A DNA stretch of 64,000 nt, taken from positions 37,063 through 101,062 of the forward strand of contig JAJQIK010000038.1 in assembly GCA_021199255.1 (NCBI GenBank), written 5' to 3'. Source of the stretch: Clostridiales bacterium (GTDB lineage: Bacteria > Bacillota > Clostridia > Lachnospirales > Lachnospiraceae). Numbering within the stretch: position 1 is the first letter of the stretch; each line of letters begins with the position of its first letter. Below, piece by piece: positions 52,290-60,654 of the stretch. The translations under genes and the position numbers were made by a program. The notes under the pieces were generated by a model. The model saw nothing but the letters and a program-made list of their open reading frames with translations. It had not been told where the DNA came from and did not search any database.

Positions 52290-52955
52290 TTATTCTTCTT
52301 TTAACAACTCTTTTAACATATCCTTGCGTTGTCCACTTAATGGAACGCACATTTTTCTTTCTTCTAATTGTTTTATTTCGTTTTCTTTCGTTTCAGTTAA
52401 GGTTTTTATCATTTCTTCATTTTCTTGCTCAATTTGAGCCTTGTACGAGTTTTGAGATATATTCTCCGCTAATATTCTAGTTTCTTTTGGCATACGCAAC
52501 CGTTCCCTTTCTCTCGCTGCTTCCACCCTGTATGCCCTCTGAAATCCTGACATTGCTACTTCTTGATTGAAATTTCCTGTCAATGCCCATTCTCTTAGCT
52601 GGCTCGGCTGTCCCACCGCTTTCTGTACAGTAGGAGGAAGTTTTGCAAACTCTTCAACAGAATTGTAACCGCTATTTCGGATTGCATTTGCCACCAATGA
52701 CCACGCTTCCATTTCGTTTAATTCCTGTGGCGTAGTCATGGTATGTATCTTGTCAATGATTTGTCCGGGAACCGGTGCAAAACCGCTAGCATTTGTCTGC
52801 ATATATAGCTTAAATGCCACATGCACTTCGTCTTCCTCGTATTCTTCTAATGCTAATTTCCACGCATTGACCGCCGCTGTTTTATTTGGCGGGTTAAAAT
52901 TTGGATACGTGGCTTGTATCATAGCAAGGAAATCTTGAATTTGTTCTCTTGTCAA
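52290..52955 (-). CDS. Phage replicative helicase loader/inhibitor (G39P-like)
   Basis: 221 residues from a TTG start at 52955, preceded by GGAGTGATGATAA. It starts TREQIQDFLAMIQATYPNF and has AAVNAWKLALEEYEEDEVHVAF, the N-terminal fold of SPP1 G39P-type loaders, then GFAPVPGQIIDKI. The rest is helical and charged. It lies next to a DnaD-like gene, a typical replication pair. Confidence 0.72.
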   Translation of the reverse strand: MTREQIQDFLAMIQATYPNFNPPNKTAAVNAWKLALEEYEEDEVHVAFKLYMQTNASGFAPVPGQIIDKIHTMTTPQELNEMEAWSLVANAIRNSGYNSVEEFAKLPPTVQKAVGQPSQLREWALTGNFNQEVAMSGFQRAYRVEAARERERLRMPKETRILAENISQNSYKAQIEQENEEMIKTLTETKENEIKQLEERKMCVPLSGQRKDMLKELLKEE

Positions 52956-52993
52956 TTATCATCACTCCAATCAATAGCTTGTTTAATATTCAT

Positions 52994-53638
52994 TCAACTA
53001 TTCCTCCATTCTCTCAAAATATCCCTTTCCCCATTCTTGGTAAAAGAATTGTTTCGATTATCCTCTTTCAACTCATACAAATCCTGCCAGCAATGGTCTG
53101 TTGACTGATTGAGTATCTTTATAGCTAGGTCGTTATCTCCTCCAGATAATTTATTGACCTTGTTTATCGCCCTCGTTAATGCCTGTTTAGTTGCTAATGG
53201 CTTTTTGATTTTATCCCGCATAACCAAAAATTCCCTAAAAGCACTTTCTAAGAGTTCATCGTTGGGAAAATACATTTGCTCTTTACCGCTTGTTTTTGAA
53301 TCCTCTTGCGTTTTGTTTGTGTCTTTTTTATGACTTTTTTGTGTCTTTTTTTCAATGCCAAAAACTAAAAAAAAGTCCGAATCTATCATGTACCTTGTGT
53401 CTTTTTTGTGTCTTTTTATAATCTTTATTATGTCTTTTTTCTCTAAATCTTCCAATAGCGAAGATACCCTAGTGTTACTCCAGCCCCAACGCTCCATCAG
53501 CTTTCTTGTGGTGGAATAAAACTCTCCTTTTTCGCCAGCCATTTCAAATATATCTATGTAGGCTCGCAACTTAGAATACGGCTTGTCCTCATGCAGATCA
53601 TTTATGAGGTCTGTCGGAACGATTATAAATTTCTGCAA
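52994..53638 (-). CDS. DnaD-like phage replication protein
   Basis: About 214 residues. AAGGAG directly touches the ATG at 53647, so the TTG at 53638, nine bases away, is the better start. The N-terminal winged helix shows SKLRAYIDIFEMAGEKGEFY and TTRKLMERWGWSNTRVSSLL; a Lys/Thr-rich linker follows, then a DnaD-like tail with INKVNKLSGGDNDLAIKI. It likely opens the phage origin and recruits the loader. Confidence 0.7.
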   Translation of the reverse strand: MQKFIIVPTDLINDLHEDKPYSKLRAYIDIFEMAGEKGEFYSTTRKLMERWGWSNTRVSSLLEDLEKKDIIKIIKRHKKDTRYMIDSDFFLVFGIEKKTQKSHKKDTNKTQEDSKTSGKEQMYFPNDELLESAFREFLVMRDKIKKPLATKQALTRAINKVNKLSGGDNDLAIKILNQSTDHCWQDLYELKEDNRNNSFTKNGERDILREWRNS

Positions 53639-53651
53639 TGAAATCATCTCC

Positions 53652-53693
53652 TTAGTATTGAGTAATCGTTTTTATCGCCTGCGGTTTATACAT
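53652..53693 (-). other. Possible 13-residue leader peptide
   Basis: MYKPQAIKTITQY, with AGGAGG seven bases before the ATG at 53693 and the stop overlapping the next gene's AAGGAG. It may couple translation of the DnaD-like gene. Too short to judge as a protein. Confidence 0.35.
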
Positions 53694-53705
53694 CGCACAC
53701 TCCTC

Positions 53706-53870
53706 CTATCTCACCATAATACAAATCCACAAAATTACCAGAAACAGACAATAAAGCATTTTAATTTTTTTTCTGGTGTTATAACTAAAATCAATACTAG
53801 CTCCCAAACAAAACATCATTGCAGCCAACGTAAGTATTTGAATCATATTTATCAGTGTTGGTTCAATCAT
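53706..53870 (-). CDS. Small phage membrane protein, 54 residues
   Basis: From ATG 53870, overlapping the previous stop as ATGA, with GGAGGAAC upstream. Two hydrophobic stretches (INMIQILTLAAMMFCLGAS and MLYCLFLVILWICIMV) around a short basic turn. Function unknown. Confidence 0.6.
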   Translation of the reverse strand: MIEPTLINMIQILTLAAMMFCLGASIDFSYNTRKKIKMLYCLFLVILWICIMVR

Positions 53871-54241
53871 TCGCCCGTTCCTCCCTCCAGCAGTTCTGGC
53901 GTATCCCACTTGTTCCCATCGACCCTAAACACCCAGTCGGAATTAAAAAATGAATACGTTCTACGGCACTTTTTATCATCTATGGCATATCCGCCATTGC
54001 ACCATATAATCTCACCGCGCCCGCTCAATCCGTTGCATCTTCCGTAGACGATATCGCCCTCAAATATCTTCTTGCCATTCTTATCAGTCAGCCCCGTGTA
54101 CTGGCAGACGGTAGAAGGGTCTACTTGATATCTGCCCTTGTCGTTGAGTATATGAGTCTTGCCGAGTTGGCGAAATAAATCTCCTTCTATCCACACGTTT
54201 TGATAAATGCTTTTCGCCCTAAACAGTATTTCTCTGCTCAT
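53867..54241 (-). CDS. YopX-family phage protein
   Basis: 124 residues. It has ILFRAKSIYQNVWIEGDLF, VDPSTVCQYTGLTDKNGKK and FEGDIVYG, the YopX family plan common in Firmicute phages. Function unknown. Start overlaps the preceding stop as ATGA. Confidence 0.8.
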   Translation of the reverse strand: MSREILFRAKSIYQNVWIEGDLFRQLGKTHILNDKGRYQVDPSTVCQYTGLTDKNGKKIFEGDIVYGRCNGLSGRGEIIWCNGGYAIDDKKCRRTYSFFNSDWVFRVDGNKWDTPELLEGGTGE

Positions 54242-54339
54242 TCATCATTACCTCCGTCCTCTCCGTTCTCTAAGCATATCCCAAATTGTATACATAGCGC
54301 TTTCTCATACAAACAACTATCGCAATCTCTTTCAGCCAT
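54238..54339 (-). CDS. Small Cys-containing phage protein, 33 residues
   Basis: From ATG 54339: MAERDCDSCLYEKALCIQFG. It has AGAGGTGG upstream, and its start overlaps the previous gene by 8 bp. Four Cys may bind metal. Function unknown. Confidence 0.5.
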   Translation of the reverse strand: MAERDCDSCLYEKALCIQFGICLENGEDGGNDE

Positions 54340-54526
54340 GTTCCACCTCTGATTCAAACCAAGCTTTTTGTTCGTGGTATTTTCTAAGAGATCTGTCAAA
54401 ATCCCGCTCATAAAGATCTTCGATATCATAATCATCTGCAAACTGCCACAAGATTTCTTTCACTGCTATGTCTTCCGCTGTATCAGATGTGCCACATAAC
54501 AAGTTTAATTTTTCGTATTTTTTCAT
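54332..54526 (-). CDS. Hypothetical phage protein, 64 residues
   Basis: From ATG 54526 with GGAGG six bases upstream and an ATGA overlap. Acidic with EILWQFADDYDIEDLYERDF. Not recognised. Confidence 0.6.
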   Translation of the reverse strand: MKKYEKLNLLCGTSDTAEDIAVKEILWQFADDYDIEDLYERDFDRSLRKYHEQKAWFESEVEHG

Positions 54527-54750
54527 TCGCCACCTCCGTCCATTTTGGGCGGTTCTGGTAATGACATCCAATGAGTAGGCTCGTTGTCACAACTTGTATA
54601 ATCTCTATTATCCGAATATGCGTACCAGCGCGATGTATTATTATCGTGTATTTTATACCAATAACCGACCGCAAAATTATTGGTAAAGTTTAGTAGTACA
54701 TCAATGCCTTCTGGCGGCAGTTCTTCCGCTGTTCTCTTCCATTCACCCAT
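54523..54750 (-). CDS. DUF551-like phage protein, 75 residues
   Basis: Starts MGEWKRTAEELPPEGIDVLL and ends THWMSLPEPP, the DUF551 plan. GGAGGGG lies ahead of the ATG, which is 61 bp inside the 3' end of the ERCC4-type gene in another frame, so this is a true long overlap. A second family member lies at 59556-59822. Confidence 0.75.
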   Translation of the reverse strand: MGEWKRTAEELPPEGIDVLLNFTNNFAVGYWYKIHDNNTSRWYAYSDNRDYTSCDNEPTHWMSLPEPPKMDGGGE

Positions 54751-55496
54751 TCTTTCCCCTCCGTTTCTGTCAGCAACCTTACAATTTCCGCTCCGCTCTC
54801 ATCAGGTCGGCAGAATTTAAAGGTTACGTTGTACTTCTTCTCCATCGTTATCAGGCTTAACGCTAACTGCTTTCCTCTCGTGGCTTTCGGGTATTTCTGC
54901 TTCCTTGCATAGACAGGTCTGCCATTTTTGGTTATGTACTTCGGCGGCTGCGTCTTGTCGGGTATCATAATTTTCAATCTCGGATTTACCCACGAGAAAA
55001 CATCGTCTATACTTCTGATTGTTGCATCTTCCACTAAGATATAAAGCTTTATCCCGCTGTTCTGTGCTCTTTTCAATCCTCTGTGGAAAAATCCTCGTCT
55101 CTTTACATAAAGTGCCTGAAAATCACTTATAGCACGTTCTGGAACATTATTCGCAAAACACAAGTCGTTTATCTGCTGTTCAACATTTCTATCTATATCA
55201 TCTTCCCATATGACATCTCGAATTAGCGATTGCTTAAATCCGATTATGTTGTATTTTTCAGAAATCTGAGAAATGTTTTTCTCAAGTTCTGTTTTTGAAA
55301 TAGTTTTGACTTGTATGTCGTTCAGCAGTTCCATGATTGATTGCTTTGAGTCAATACACACGCTCTGATTTGTTGGCAAGGTATAATCTCCGCAATATAA
55401 TTTTGTCCTCGTCCACTGGATACCATGTTCACGAAAATATTTATGTTTGTTTTCGTGTTTAGACTCCTGTTGGCGAGTATCTTCTAAAATTAACAC
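54690..55496 (-). CDS. ERCC4-type nuclease domain protein
   Basis: 268 residues. LILEDTRQQESKHENK and LYCGDYTLPTNQSVCIDSK match the ERCC4/XPF nuclease core (Asp, GDY, and D-x-K in place of ERK), used by phage Holliday-junction or branch nucleases. The C-terminal part is basic (PKATRGKQLAL). Confidence 0.75.
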   Translation of the reverse strand: MLILEDTRQQESKHENKHKYFREHGIQWTRTKLYCGDYTLPTNQSVCIDSKQSIMELLNDIQVKTISKTELEKNISQISEKYNIIGFKQSLIRDVIWEDDIDRNVEQQINDLCFANNVPERAISDFQALYVKRRGFFHRGLKRAQNSGIKLYILVEDATIRSIDDVFSWVNPRLKIMIPDKTQPPKYITKNGRPVYARKQKYPKATRGKQLALSLITMEKKYNVTFKFCRPDESGAEIVRLLTETEGKEWVNGREQRKNCRQKALMYY

Positions 55497-55877
55497 TTAG
55501 CACACCTCTTTTCTAAAATTCCTTCCACTAGGGAAACCGCTTCCCTTGCACGGATAGCTTTCCGTTGCGCAGTCACAACATTCATCCTCGTATTTAATCA
55601 CTTTGTCCTTTCCTAACGCATATCCATATTCTCTGTTTGCACCTAAACTTTCTCGCCAACCTTTTAGCATATAAATCCCGTCTGCCATATCAAGTAGTGT
55701 CATGCTGACCTTCATATATTCCTCGTAGGTCGTTTCTTTTGGCATTTGAGCGTTTATTTTCGCAGGATTGATAACTATGTACCCTTGCTCCGTTAAAGCC
55801 TTTTCTGCGGCTTCAAAGCGTTCCATATAATCATCTGTTCCTGTGATTGCACCGCTGATATAAATCTTCTTCATCAT
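55497..55877 (-). CDS. DUF4406 nucleoside-deoxyribosyltransferase-like protein
   Basis: 126 residues. KKIYISGAITGTDDYMERF and EAAEKALTEQGYIVINPAKI, then GWRESLGANREYGYAL, match DUF4406, a Rossmann-like fold related to nucleoside 2-deoxyribosyltransferases. The start overlaps the methyltransferase stop (TAATG). A Cys cluster (DECCDCATESYPCKG) ends the protein. Confidence 0.78.
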   Translation of the reverse strand: MMKKIYISGAITGTDDYMERFEAAEKALTEQGYIVINPAKINAQMPKETTYEEYMKVSMTLLDMADGIYMLKGWRESLGANREYGYALGKDKVIKYEDECCDCATESYPCKGSGFPSGRNFRKEVC

Positions 55878-56722
55878 TAAACCACTCCTAAATCTTCTAA
55901 ATTCATCTGTTGGTCTTTACTAAATACAAGCATTTCATTTTTAGCCCTCTCGTAGAAATTCCTGTCAATTTCAAGTCCGTAAGCACTTCTACCTAATTCG
56001 TATGCCGCCCTTAGTGTTGAACCGCTTCCGCAACAAGGGTCAATAACTACATCTCCTTCGTCTGTAAAAATCTCAATCAGCCTTTTTAATAATGCTACGG
56101 GCTTTTGCGCAGGGTGTATTTTCGGTATATCCTTGCTATCTTTCTCCCAGTTAAACCAGTTAAATATCATGTGTCCTGTGCCACGAATATTTTTTCCGTT
56201 TTCGTCTATTTGAACGCCATTACGGAATTTGGGAAGCCTGTCACGATATAGCAACAATGCGTACTCCGTAGCACCAACAACCCGCATATTTGCCTTTAAT
56301 ACCTGTGGCGAATAGTTCTTCACAAATACCAGCACGATATAATTGTTAAATCCATGTTTCCTAGCCGCTTGTATAAGCGTCTGTGTCTGTTCAAAACTAC
56401 AAAACACAATCATACATGGACTGTTTGAACTTCGCCCTCTTGCAATAGGTTTTGTGTCCTCTTTCTTCATCATCTTCGAGCAAAAGTGAAAATACTCATA
56501 CAGATTGAAATTGAAATCAGAGTTAAATGCCGCCTTACCTGCAAGTTTACTTTCTCCGTTGGAATTATCCCCCCCTATGTACCAGTCACATCTGCTGCCA
56601 TAAAAATTTGTTCCAATTCCGTACGGTACGTCACAAATTACTAGTTGTGCTTTGGGGATACCATAACGCTTGTAATTTTGAAACGAGTCTCTGTAAATTT
56701 CACATTTTATATCCATTCCCAT
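55877..56722 (-). CDS. Phage DNA methyltransferase, beta-class N4/N6 type
   Basis: 281 residues. Motif IV reads ICDVPYGIG (the usual D-P-P-Y is D-V-P-Y), and later HPAQKPVALLKRLIEIFT and VIDPCCGSGSTLRAA give motifs X and I, so the order is IV before I. GGAGG precedes the ATG. It may protect phage DNA against host restriction. The altered motif IV is worth noting. Confidence 0.82.
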   Translation of the reverse strand: MGMDIKCEIYRDSFQNYKRYGIPKAQLVICDVPYGIGTNFYGSRCDWYIGGDNSNGESKLAGKAAFNSDFNFNLYEYFHFCSKMMKKEDTKPIARGRSSNSPCMIVFCSFEQTQTLIQAARKHGFNNYIVLVFVKNYSPQVLKANMRVVGATEYALLLYRDRLPKFRNGVQIDENGKNIRGTGHMIFNWFNWEKDSKDIPKIHPAQKPVALLKRLIEIFTDEGDVVIDPCCGSGSTLRAAYELGRSAYGLEIDRNFYERAKNEMLVFSKDQQMNLEDLGVV

Positions 56723-57234
56723 TTGTAACCTCCAGCTGTTTTATACCTACCAGTGCAAGCACTCCGTATATTTCTTCCACATATGCCTGTTGCCCTTTCT
56801 GCCTCGCCACTACTTTGATATGTCGTTCCTGTATCTACGCATAAAACCTTTTTTGACTTCGGCAATAAACCGTTCTTTGCTGCGTGCATTTGGTTTTCAT
56901 GATTAGAACACCATTCAAGATTCTCAACGCAATTATTTTGCTTGTTGCCATCTTTGTGGTTTACTGCCGGAAGATTCCGAGGATTATCAATAAACGAAAT
57001 AGCGACAAGCCTGTGTATAGAAAATGTTTTTGATTGCCCATCTTTGCATAGAGAAACCCATACATATCCATGCCAACCAACGGAAGTCTTTTTAATGCGT
57101 TCTTCTGTCTTTCTTATCCCACCGCTTATATTTGCTTTAACCATGTGTGAAATACTTTTTACTCTCCCTGCATTGCTTATTTGGTAATATCCCACATAGC
57201 CAGGTATGTCTTTCCATATTTCTTTAATTTCCAT
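56707..57234 (-). CDS. HNH homing endonuclease with NUMOD4
   Basis: 175 residues. NUMOD4-like EIWKDIPGYVGYYQISNAGR, then an HNH core FSIHRLVAISFIDNP and NHKDGNKQNNCVENLEW, then a NUMOD1-like end (SSGEAERATGICGRN). A free-standing selfish endonuclease between the methyltransferase and ssb. It overlaps the methyltransferase start by 16 bp. Confidence 0.85.
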   Translation of the reverse strand: MEIKEIWKDIPGYVGYYQISNAGRVKSISHMVKANISGGIRKTEERIKKTSVGWHGYVWVSLCKDGQSKTFSIHRLVAISFIDNPRNLPAVNHKDGNKQNNCVENLEWCSNHENQMHAAKNGLLPKSKKVLCVDTGTTYQSSGEAERATGICGRNIRSACTGRYKTAGGYKWEWI

Positions 57235-57303
57235 TTCTCAATTCGGAGCAAATCATGATTTCTTGTGCGCACAAATCTCCTGCTCCTTTCTTGAATTTTA
57301 TGT

Positions 57304-57729
57304 TTAATTAAATGGCAACTCGTTTTCTATTCCGTCAGGAATTTGCATAAAGTCATCGGTACTTGGCATAGGCGGCAAGCCATTTGATTGCTGATTGCTC
57401 TGACTTGCATTTTTGCTTTCGCAAAATTCAATGCTCGATACGTTGCAATCATTTGTGTAGACTTTGTTTCCGTCCCTGTTAGTGTAACTGCCTGTTCGCC
57501 ATTCGCCCTCAACTCCGATTTTTGTGCCTTTGGTAACATGCTTTTCGATAACTTCCGCTGTCTTGCCAAATGCTACGCAGTTAATGAAGTCACAATCTGG
57601 TTCGTTTTCCCTCTTGAAACGTCTTGCAACTGCTAGTGAAAATCTCGCTACTGCTGTGCTCTTTTCTCCTTGTGAATACCTAACTTCTGGTTCTCTAGTT
57701 AATCTTCCAATTAGAATTACTCGATTCAT
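57304..57729 (-). CDS. ssb: Single-stranded DNA-binding protein
   Basis: 141 residues. MNRVILIGRLTREPEVRYS, FINCVAFGKTAEVIEKH and IGVEGEWRTGSY are the SSB OB fold. The end is ENELPFN, a variant of the acidic tip that binds partner proteins. It serves phage replication and recombination along with RecT. Confidence 0.93.
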   Translation of the reverse strand: MNRVILIGRLTREPEVRYSQGEKSTAVARFSLAVARRFKRENEPDCDFINCVAFGKTAEVIEKHVTKGTKIGVEGEWRTGSYTNRDGNKVYTNDCNVSSIEFCESKNASQSNQQSNGLPPMPSTDDFMQIPDGIENELPFN

Positions 57730-57733
57730 TGAT

Positions 57734-58453
57734 TTACCTCGCTTTTCTTAAAAATTTATTGGTAAAATACACCTGTCCACGTCCTGTGACCTTTGGCGTT
57801 TTACTAACTGTTGTATGTCCGTCAGAATGAGTGACCGCCGTTTCCTTAATCTCAAACAATCCCATTTCTAAGCTCTTTTGTGTCGGCATATTATAATCTG
57901 TGCCTTTCCTGCTGATTAGATATCCATATCTGCGCAACTGTTCAAATAAACGCTTTTCGCCAGTTTCGTAACCGTTCTGTTTTAGGATTTTCGCCAATTC
58001 TCCGACTAGGATTGATGTCTTGCTCGTGCTAACTGCATCTGCAAATATCTCTTTTGGTTTCATGCGCTGATTATCCTCAACCAATGCGGCATTTTCTGTT
58101 TTCAGACTTTCGATTGTCCTGTCTGCCATCTTCAAGGCTCTTGCCATGACCTGTTCTGGCGTGTTCCATGCATCTTCTAAATCAAGAAAATAATTGCGAA
58201 TTGTTCGTCCAATCTCACTTCTCTGTATCATGCAAATCTCTTTTCCACAACGGATTGTTATATCAAAATCCACGGCTGGTCTACCGCCTGTACTTTCTTC
58301 CTTTTTTGGAAAAAAGTCTTTTCCTTCAACAAATCCGTATTCGCACATACGTTTAAACCACGTTGTGAAGTTGCTTTCTATATTCAGTTTTTCGTGAAGT
58401 TCCCTTGCTGATACGGTCTGACTATCAAAATCAACTTTTATAATTTCTTCCAT
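57734..58453 (-). CDS. Phage antirepressor, AntA/AntB plus KilAC
   Basis: 239 residues. The N-terminal AntA/AntB part has TVSARELHEKLNIESNFTTW and GFVEGKDFFP; the C-terminal KilAC part has GELAKILKQNGYETGEKRLF and RYGYLISRKGTDYNMPTQKS. It likely counters the phage repressor. Confidence 0.87.
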   Translation of the reverse strand: MEEIIKVDFDSQTVSARELHEKLNIESNFTTWFKRMCEYGFVEGKDFFPKKEESTGGRPAVDFDITIRCGKEICMIQRSEIGRTIRNYFLDLEDAWNTPEQVMARALKMADRTIESLKTENAALVEDNQRMKPKEIFADAVSTSKTSILVGELAKILKQNGYETGEKRLFEQLRRYGYLISRKGTDYNMPTQKSLEMGLFEIKETAVTHSDGHTTVSKTPKVTGRGQVYFTNKFLRKAR

Positions 58454-58468
58454 TGTTTACACCACCTT

Positions 58469-58825
58469 TTACTCAAATTGCTGTAATGTGTTCATAATTT
58501 CTGCAATTTCATGATTTTTCTGTATCAGTTGTTCGTATAACCTGTCCTTAATCATTTCTGCCAGGGGCTTCTGCTCCCTTTCCTTTTCCCTGTTCAACAC
58601 TGTCTGAATACCTACGAATTTTCCGTTTGCGTCATATAATGGCTCATCGTGATGTGGATAGGCTTGCTCATATAACGCTCTGTTTTGTGCATTTTCAATA
58701 ACTTCAAGTGGCTCGCAACTATCGAACACATATCTGATTTCCGTAAATGGAGTGCCATATTCATATACCCATTCCAGAAGATATTGTTCTAGTTCTTTTA
58801 GTCCCTGTTCATCGTGTTTATCCAT
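58469..58825 (-). CDS. Hypothetical phage protein, 118 residues
   Basis: From ATG 58825 (GGAGGAAACGA upstream), overlapping the previous stop by 8 bp. Starts MDKHDEQGLKELEQYLLEW, and has a coiled-coil-like end. Not recognised. Confidence 0.6.
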   Translation of the reverse strand: MDKHDEQGLKELEQYLLEWVYEYGTPFTEIRYVFDSCEPLEVIENAQNRALYEQAYPHHDEPLYDANGKFVGIQTVLNREKEREQKPLAEMIKDRLYEQLIQKNHEIAEIMNTLQQFE

Positions 58826-59117
58826 TCGTTTCCTCCGTTTCCCTGTCCTCAAATTCTGCAAGCCTATTTAACGCTCCTGTCACTTTGTTAAATTCCTCAA
58901 ATGTTAGGTTTAGTTGCAAATCTGCACTATCTACTCCGATAACGTTTGCATTACCAAACTCATCACGTTCTGTCAGTCGCTTATAGTCCTTTTTTGTCTG
59001 ATTTTTTGGTGGTTGTTGCAGAAGTTTGTATAGATTGTCAAAATCTTTTTGCAACGCATAAATGTGAAAACCTATGCTATTCAAATAAGACAGCGCATTG
59101 TTTTTATTTTCTTCCAT
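58818..59117 (-). CDS. Hypothetical phage protein, 99 residues
   Basis: MEENKNNALSYLNSIGFHIY and LTFEEFNKVTGALNRLAEFE; helical. The last part resembles short phage proteins that begin 'ALNRLAEYED', but no function is known. Confidence 0.6.
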   Translation of the reverse strand: MEENKNNALSYLNSIGFHIYALQKDFDNLYKLLQQPPKNQTKKDYKRLTERDEFGNANVIGVDSADLQLNLTFEEFNKVTGALNRLAEFEDRETEETNG

Positions 59118-59120
59118 TTG

Positions 59121-59432
59121 CTAATCACTCCATTTCCACAATTCTTCTGGCGGTTCTGCTCCTAACATTGCTATTCTCCAGTATTCATACCGTTGGTTCT
59201 CTGTCAATAATTCTCTTCCATTCTTTGGAAAACAACTCAATGGTATGGATTCTTCCTCACCTATGTCGTAATATGTCACAACAATATGTTCATCACTATC
59301 TTCCTCGACAACTCCGTCATAGTCATACGAACCGCCCACATATTTATCAGGATATTCCTCAACATGAAGTACATCGCCGATACATATTGTTTGGTTATTC
59401 TTGTCCTTGTAACGTGTCTTTTTTCTCTGCAT
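59121..59432 (-). CDS. Hypothetical phage protein, 103 residues
   Basis: KNNQTICIGDVLHVEEYPD and DEHIVVTYYDIGEEESIPLS suggest a small beta-barrel. The start lies 38 bp inside the previous small gene, in another frame. Not recognised. Confidence 0.6.
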   Translation of the reverse strand: MQRKKTRYKDKNNQTICIGDVLHVEEYPDKYVGGSYDYDGVVEEDSDEHIVVTYYDIGEEESIPLSCFPKNGRELLTENQRYEYWRIAMLGAEPPEELWKWSD

Positions 59433-59559
59433 AACCGATTATCCTCATGGGGTCTATGCCCTTACTTTCGCAAAATTGACGTATCTGCTCTTTTTCTTCC
59501 TCGGTGTAATTAGGCGGCTTGCAATCGGGGATTGCGTAATATTCTTCCCTGTCGCTCAT
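59395..59559 (-). CDS. Small phage protein, 54 residues
   Basis: From ATG 59559, overlapping the DUF551 stop as ATGA. It reads MSDREEYYAIPDCKPPNYTE and then FCESKGIDPMRIIGYAEKK; highly charged. Not recognised; supported by the overlap and a GGGAG site. Confidence 0.55.
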   Translation of the reverse strand: MSDREEYYAIPDCKPPNYTEEEKEQIRQFCESKGIDPMRIIGYAEKKDTLQGQE

Positions 59560-59822
59560 TGCACAGGCACTCCCTCATACGGATATGGAAATTCCGTCCA
59601 TGCAATTACTTCGCTAACTTCCTTTAGTAGCACATTGTCGACTGTTTCAAAACAAAATTCATAGCACCCTGTGAACCGATTTTTCATGTAATAACAAGGG
59701 TATCTAAGTTGATATACTGGCTTTTTGTCCATTACATTTGCTGTTGCAAAATGGTCTTTTACCGTACAAATAATCGGTACTCCTATTGGCGGTAAACCGT
59801 CCTCAATAAGTTTCCACTCCAT
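59556..59822 (-). CDS. DUF551-like phage protein, 88 residues
   Basis: Starts MEWKLIEDGLPPIGVPIICT and ends VIAWTEFPYPYEGVPVQ, the DUF551 plan; distant paralogue of the gene at 54523-54750. Function unknown. Confidence 0.75.
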   Translation of the reverse strand: MEWKLIEDGLPPIGVPIICTVKDHFATANVMDKKPVYQLRYPCYYMKNRFTGCYEFCFETVDNVLLKEVSEVIAWTEFPYPYEGVPVQ

Positions 59823-60179
59823 TTAATGCACCTCCTCATTATCATCTTCGTCCAGTTTCTTTAGCAGTGCCCGAAATTCTTCTTTGTAACTGTCGGGTAG
59901 AGTTACGGCATCCCTGTCCCCGAAAATATCTTCTATCAAGTCCAAGGCTTCTTTCTCGCCAATTTCTGCATAGCGTTTCAAATCTAATGCACTGTAATAA
60001 CTTGCCTGTAAATCTATCACAGCTTTTGCACCTTTCCGAAGATATCCTGTAAACGCTTTATATCCAAGTCCTATATCTTCATTGAATTGTTCCCCATTAC
60101 AATAGCCACCATTATCATCAACAATGTTTGCTATTCTCAGACAAAGTTCAACGAGTTTTGCAATTCCATCGCCTTTCAA
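59823..60179 (-). CDS. Hypothetical phage protein, about 118 residues
   Basis: GAGGAGG lies nine bases before a TTG at 60179, so the start is set there and not at the upstream ATGs (60206, 60248), which have no ribosome site. It has VELCLRIANIVDDNGGYCNG and YLRKGAKAVIDLQASYYS. Not recognised. It overlaps the preceding gene by 32 bp. Confidence 0.55.
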   Translation of the reverse strand: MKGDGIAKLVELCLRIANIVDDNGGYCNGEQFNEDIGLGYKAFTGYLRKGAKAVIDLQASYYSALDLKRYAEIGEKEALDLIEDIFGDRDAVTLPDSYKEEFRALLKKLDEDDNEEVH

Positions 60180-60402
60180 TTTCCGATACCTCCTCGACTC
60201 TCCCATGAATGAAGTAATCAAAATCTTGATAATTACTACTTTCATCAAGTATTTTTGTGCAAGTTCCTGTTGGGTCTTTTAAGGCAAGAAAGCCATTAAA
60301 TCTTATGATTTGTTTCGGGTAATAACCGCTTACTGGTTTTCGCTTGTAACTGTCGATGTATTCCCCTATGTGCTTTTCTGCCATTTCTAATGTTAATTTC
60401 AT
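60148..60402 (-). CDS. Hypothetical phage protein, 84 residues
   Basis: MKLTLEMAEKHIGEYIDSYK and IIRFNGFLALKDPTG; ATGA overlap with the gene before. Not recognised. Confidence 0.6.
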   Translation of the reverse strand: MKLTLEMAEKHIGEYIDSYKRKPVSGYYPKQIIRFNGFLALKDPTGTCTKILDESSNYQDFDYFIHGRVEEVSEIERRWNCKTR

Positions 60403-60647
60403 TCAAGAACCTCCTTATGTGTAGATTTCCACAGTTGCTTACAAACTGCCGCCCTGACGCTCTTGTAAAAATATTCATCTGTAAACAGGCGAATAAATCC
60501 AACTCCCTCTAGGAATGTTTTCTTTTCCGTTTCGTTCAAGAACGACAATATGATTTGTCTTTCTAACTGCGAACCTTTTATATAGCGTTCTGCCATCATT
60601 TCAAACCGCCTTATGGAATCGAAATCTAATTTATCTAAATTTCCCAT
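60399..60647 (-). CDS. Hypothetical phage protein, 82 residues
   Basis: From ATG 60647 (GAGGTGTAC upstream). MGNLDKLDFDSIRRFEMMAE then RQIILSFLNETEKKTFLEGV; helical and charged. Not recognised. Confidence 0.6.
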   Translation of the reverse strand: MGNLDKLDFDSIRRFEMMAERYIKGSQLERQIILSFLNETEKKTFLEGVGFIRLFTDEYFYKSVRAAVCKQLWKSTHKEVLE

Positions 60648-60654
60648 GTACACC

